DNA of 64,000 nt from positions 2,736,680 to 2,800,679 of the forward strand of contig OZ037767.1 of NCBI GenBank assembly GCA_964035545.1, read 5' to 3'. The translations under genes and the position numbers were made by a program. The DNA is from Bugula neritina (lineage: Eukaryota; Bryozoa; Gymnolaemata; Cheilostomatida; Bugulidae). This document shows positions 62,575-64,000 of the stretch, one piece after another; positions within the stretch are counted from its first letter, which is position 1, and each line of letters begins with the position of its first letter. The notes below the pieces were generated by a model. The model did no database searches, was not told where the DNA came from, and worked only from the letters and a program-made list of their open reading frames with translations.

Positions 62575-62779
62575 TTATAAGCTTTTATTTAACTTTGAAA
62601 TGATAATTTTTTGCATTGTAAATTTCGTTAAAATAGACATCACTGTCCCAATAACAAGCATATAAACTACAGAGTTGTACATGTAGGAGAAAACAACTCC
62701 CAACATGTTTGTAGCCCCAGTATCACTGCCTACAGGATAGCCAGTGCGGGCCTCCTTGGACCCAGCCAGAGTATAAATG
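62575..62779 (-). CDS. Probable last exon of an SLC5-like sodium/solute symporter (partial)
   Basis: Acceptor ATAATTTAG|C at 62779, open for 67 codons to TAA at 62577-62575. The peptide has a short polar loop (SKEARTGYPVGSDTGATNML) and then a hydrophobic helix, VVFSYMYNSVVYMLVIGTV, followed by MSILTKFT. The pattern SY-x-Y-x5-G-(T/L)-x-(V/M)-S-x-L-T is like the last transmembrane helix of SLC5 monocarboxylate/multivitamin transporters. The upstream exons were not found in the remaining 1.2 kb and would lie beyond the window. Alternative: chance open frame. Confidence 0.4.
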
Positions 62780-64000
62780 CTAAATTATGCGTGCTAGTTG
62801 AAATATAGAAGCGCACTTCTAATAATCCAGACTACCTCTAACACTAACACTACTGTGTAACAAACTCAAGTGTACAACTTCTGTATGGGCATGCTCAGTG
62901 CAGAATGTATAAAAACAATATTATACTCGGAGAGAGAGAAGTGGTTGCCAAAAGTAAAATAATTCACACAACATATCAAAAAAATATTTCAATGTTGATC
63001 GTCAAACCCAATTATTCAAAGTTGTTTCCTCTTTGATACTACAACTTGGGAAAGACAACTCTAAAGAATGATGCACGCTGAGATGTATATGAATTGTCTT
63101 CACAAAGGTGTAAAATAAACCTAACAAGTTTATGAAGAGCAGACGAAGGGATTCAAGGATGTTGAAAATACTAACAAATGTTGAAAACTTTTAAACTTAT
63201 TCTCTCCAGAAGTAGTGAATAACACAAACAAAATAGTAGCCTGCATAATATAAATGCGCTGGCAAAACAGATAAAAAGAATGCATATTGTCACATGGTGT
63301 GCAAGGGCGTACGTACATAATTATTGATGGGAGTGGAAGTTTTTGTCTAACTGTAACAGTAAGTGCAATAGCTTAACTTAAGTAGATAATGAAACAATAC
63401 AAGCAGTGAAATATTTATAGAGAGCTGTGTTTTCAAATAAACTTGATATTAAAATCAATAATAATATATCAATTGTATAATTAACACTCTTACCAGTTAT
63501 ACTGCTACCAATGCCTAAGTAGGGAGAATATATACAAGTTGAAAAGTCATTGATTAGTTACAGAAATTACATTTATTCCACTTGTCTACTGCAAGAAGTT
63601 ACTACCGCCTTGCAGATACAATAGATGTAATAACTCACTCTATTCAATTAGTCTATTAACTCAGTTTCACTGACTGTACTAACTCAGTCAGTCTCACTAT
63701 TAACTCAGTTAGTCTCACTACTAACTCAGTCAGTCTCACTATTAACTCAGTTAGTCTCACTACTAACTCAGTCAGTCTCACTATTAACTCAGTTAGTCTC
63801 ACTACTAACTCAGTTAGTCTCCCTACTAACTCAGTCAGTCTCACTACTAACTCAGTCAGTCTCCCTACTAACTCAGTCAGTCTCACTACTAACTCAGTCA
63901 GTCTCACTATTAACTCAGCCAGTCTTACTACTAACTCAGTCAGTCTCACTACTAAATGAGTCTCACTCACTCTATTAACTCAGCCTGATTAGCTTAAACA
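62780..64000. repeat. Window end: AT-rich sequence and a 21-bp minisatellite (63665-63955)
   Basis: About 14 copies of a 21-bp unit, TAACTCAGTCAGTCTCACTA plus one base, with C/T variation (CAGTTAGT versus CAGTCAGT). It makes a false open frame of TELVVRL repeats on the minus strand. No supported exon is seen in the rest. Confidence 0.9.

Noticed and set aside
63495-63520. Upstream mini-exon (GIGSSIT) of the SLC5-like gene
   Set aside because: The residues look right for SLC5, but none of the available donors matches the phase of the 62779 acceptor.
63665-63970. 104-codon TELVVRL repeat protein
   Set aside because: Translation of a 21-bp minisatellite, with no flanking gene structure.

Overview
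This is an AT-rich, intron-dense animal nuclear DNA window from an invertebrate metazoan whose phylum I cannot settle. The evidence is small GT-AG exons of metazoan-only families: a neuroendocrine proprotein convertase, an NMDA-type glutamate receptor, two SNAP-25 SNAREs and a fibrinogen-domain protein. There are also dense microsatellites, minisatellites, tRNA-derived SINEs and MITE-like elements. I found no bacterial, phage or CRISPR features. All coding calls come from joining exons by hand. Every complete model below adds up to a multiple of three with compatible splice phases.

Layout. 1-2101 (+): 3' end of a PC2-type proprotein convertase. 2801-5392 (-): RCE1, the CAAX prenyl endopeptidase, convergent with it. 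5400-7260: AT-rich simple sequence. 7268-9114 (+): mitochondrial ribosomal protein L11. 9738-10388 (-): small secreted PAN/Apple-like protein. 10688-11037: TA microsatellites around a long inverted repeat holding a Penelope-type minimal hammerhead ribozyme motif. 12006-14360 (-): secreted fibrinogen-related protein. 16087-21589 (+): single-pass LRR receptor-like protein with a long cytoplasmic tail. 22368-26075 (-): RAB40-type SOCS-box GTPase ending in a CAAX box. 29310-32871 (+): LRR1, a CUL2 substrate receptor. 36156-47987 (+): complete 20-exon GluN3-like NMDA receptor subunit with a roughly 440-bp CT tract in one intron. 49463-52860 and 56276-61056 (both -): tandem SNAP-25-like genes. 62575-62779 (-): probable last exon of an SLC5-like transporter whose body lies beyond the window.

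Functionally the window mixes neurosecretory genes (PC2, NMDA receptor, two t-SNAREs), two cullin-ligase substrate receptors (RAB40 for CUL5, LRR1 for CUL2) and secreted or surface recognition proteins (PAN-like, fibrinogen-like, LRR-TM). Nothing shows that they act together; in animal genomes such neighbours are usually independent.

The observations most worth following are: (1) the hammerhead motif in an inverted repeat; (2) two 49-bp, same-phase exons in the downstream SNAP-25 gene, each encoding the SNARE zero-layer glutamine and therefore predicted to be mutually exclusive; (3) a 35-bp minisatellite in the other SNAP-25 gene in which every unit copies the exon-5 splice donor; (4) a RAB40 P-loop with Glu in place of Ser/Thr; (5) a 36-bp duplication that gives the fibrinogen-like gene two in-frame acceptors; and (6) a SINE family and a hAT-like MITE family, each with visible target-site duplications.
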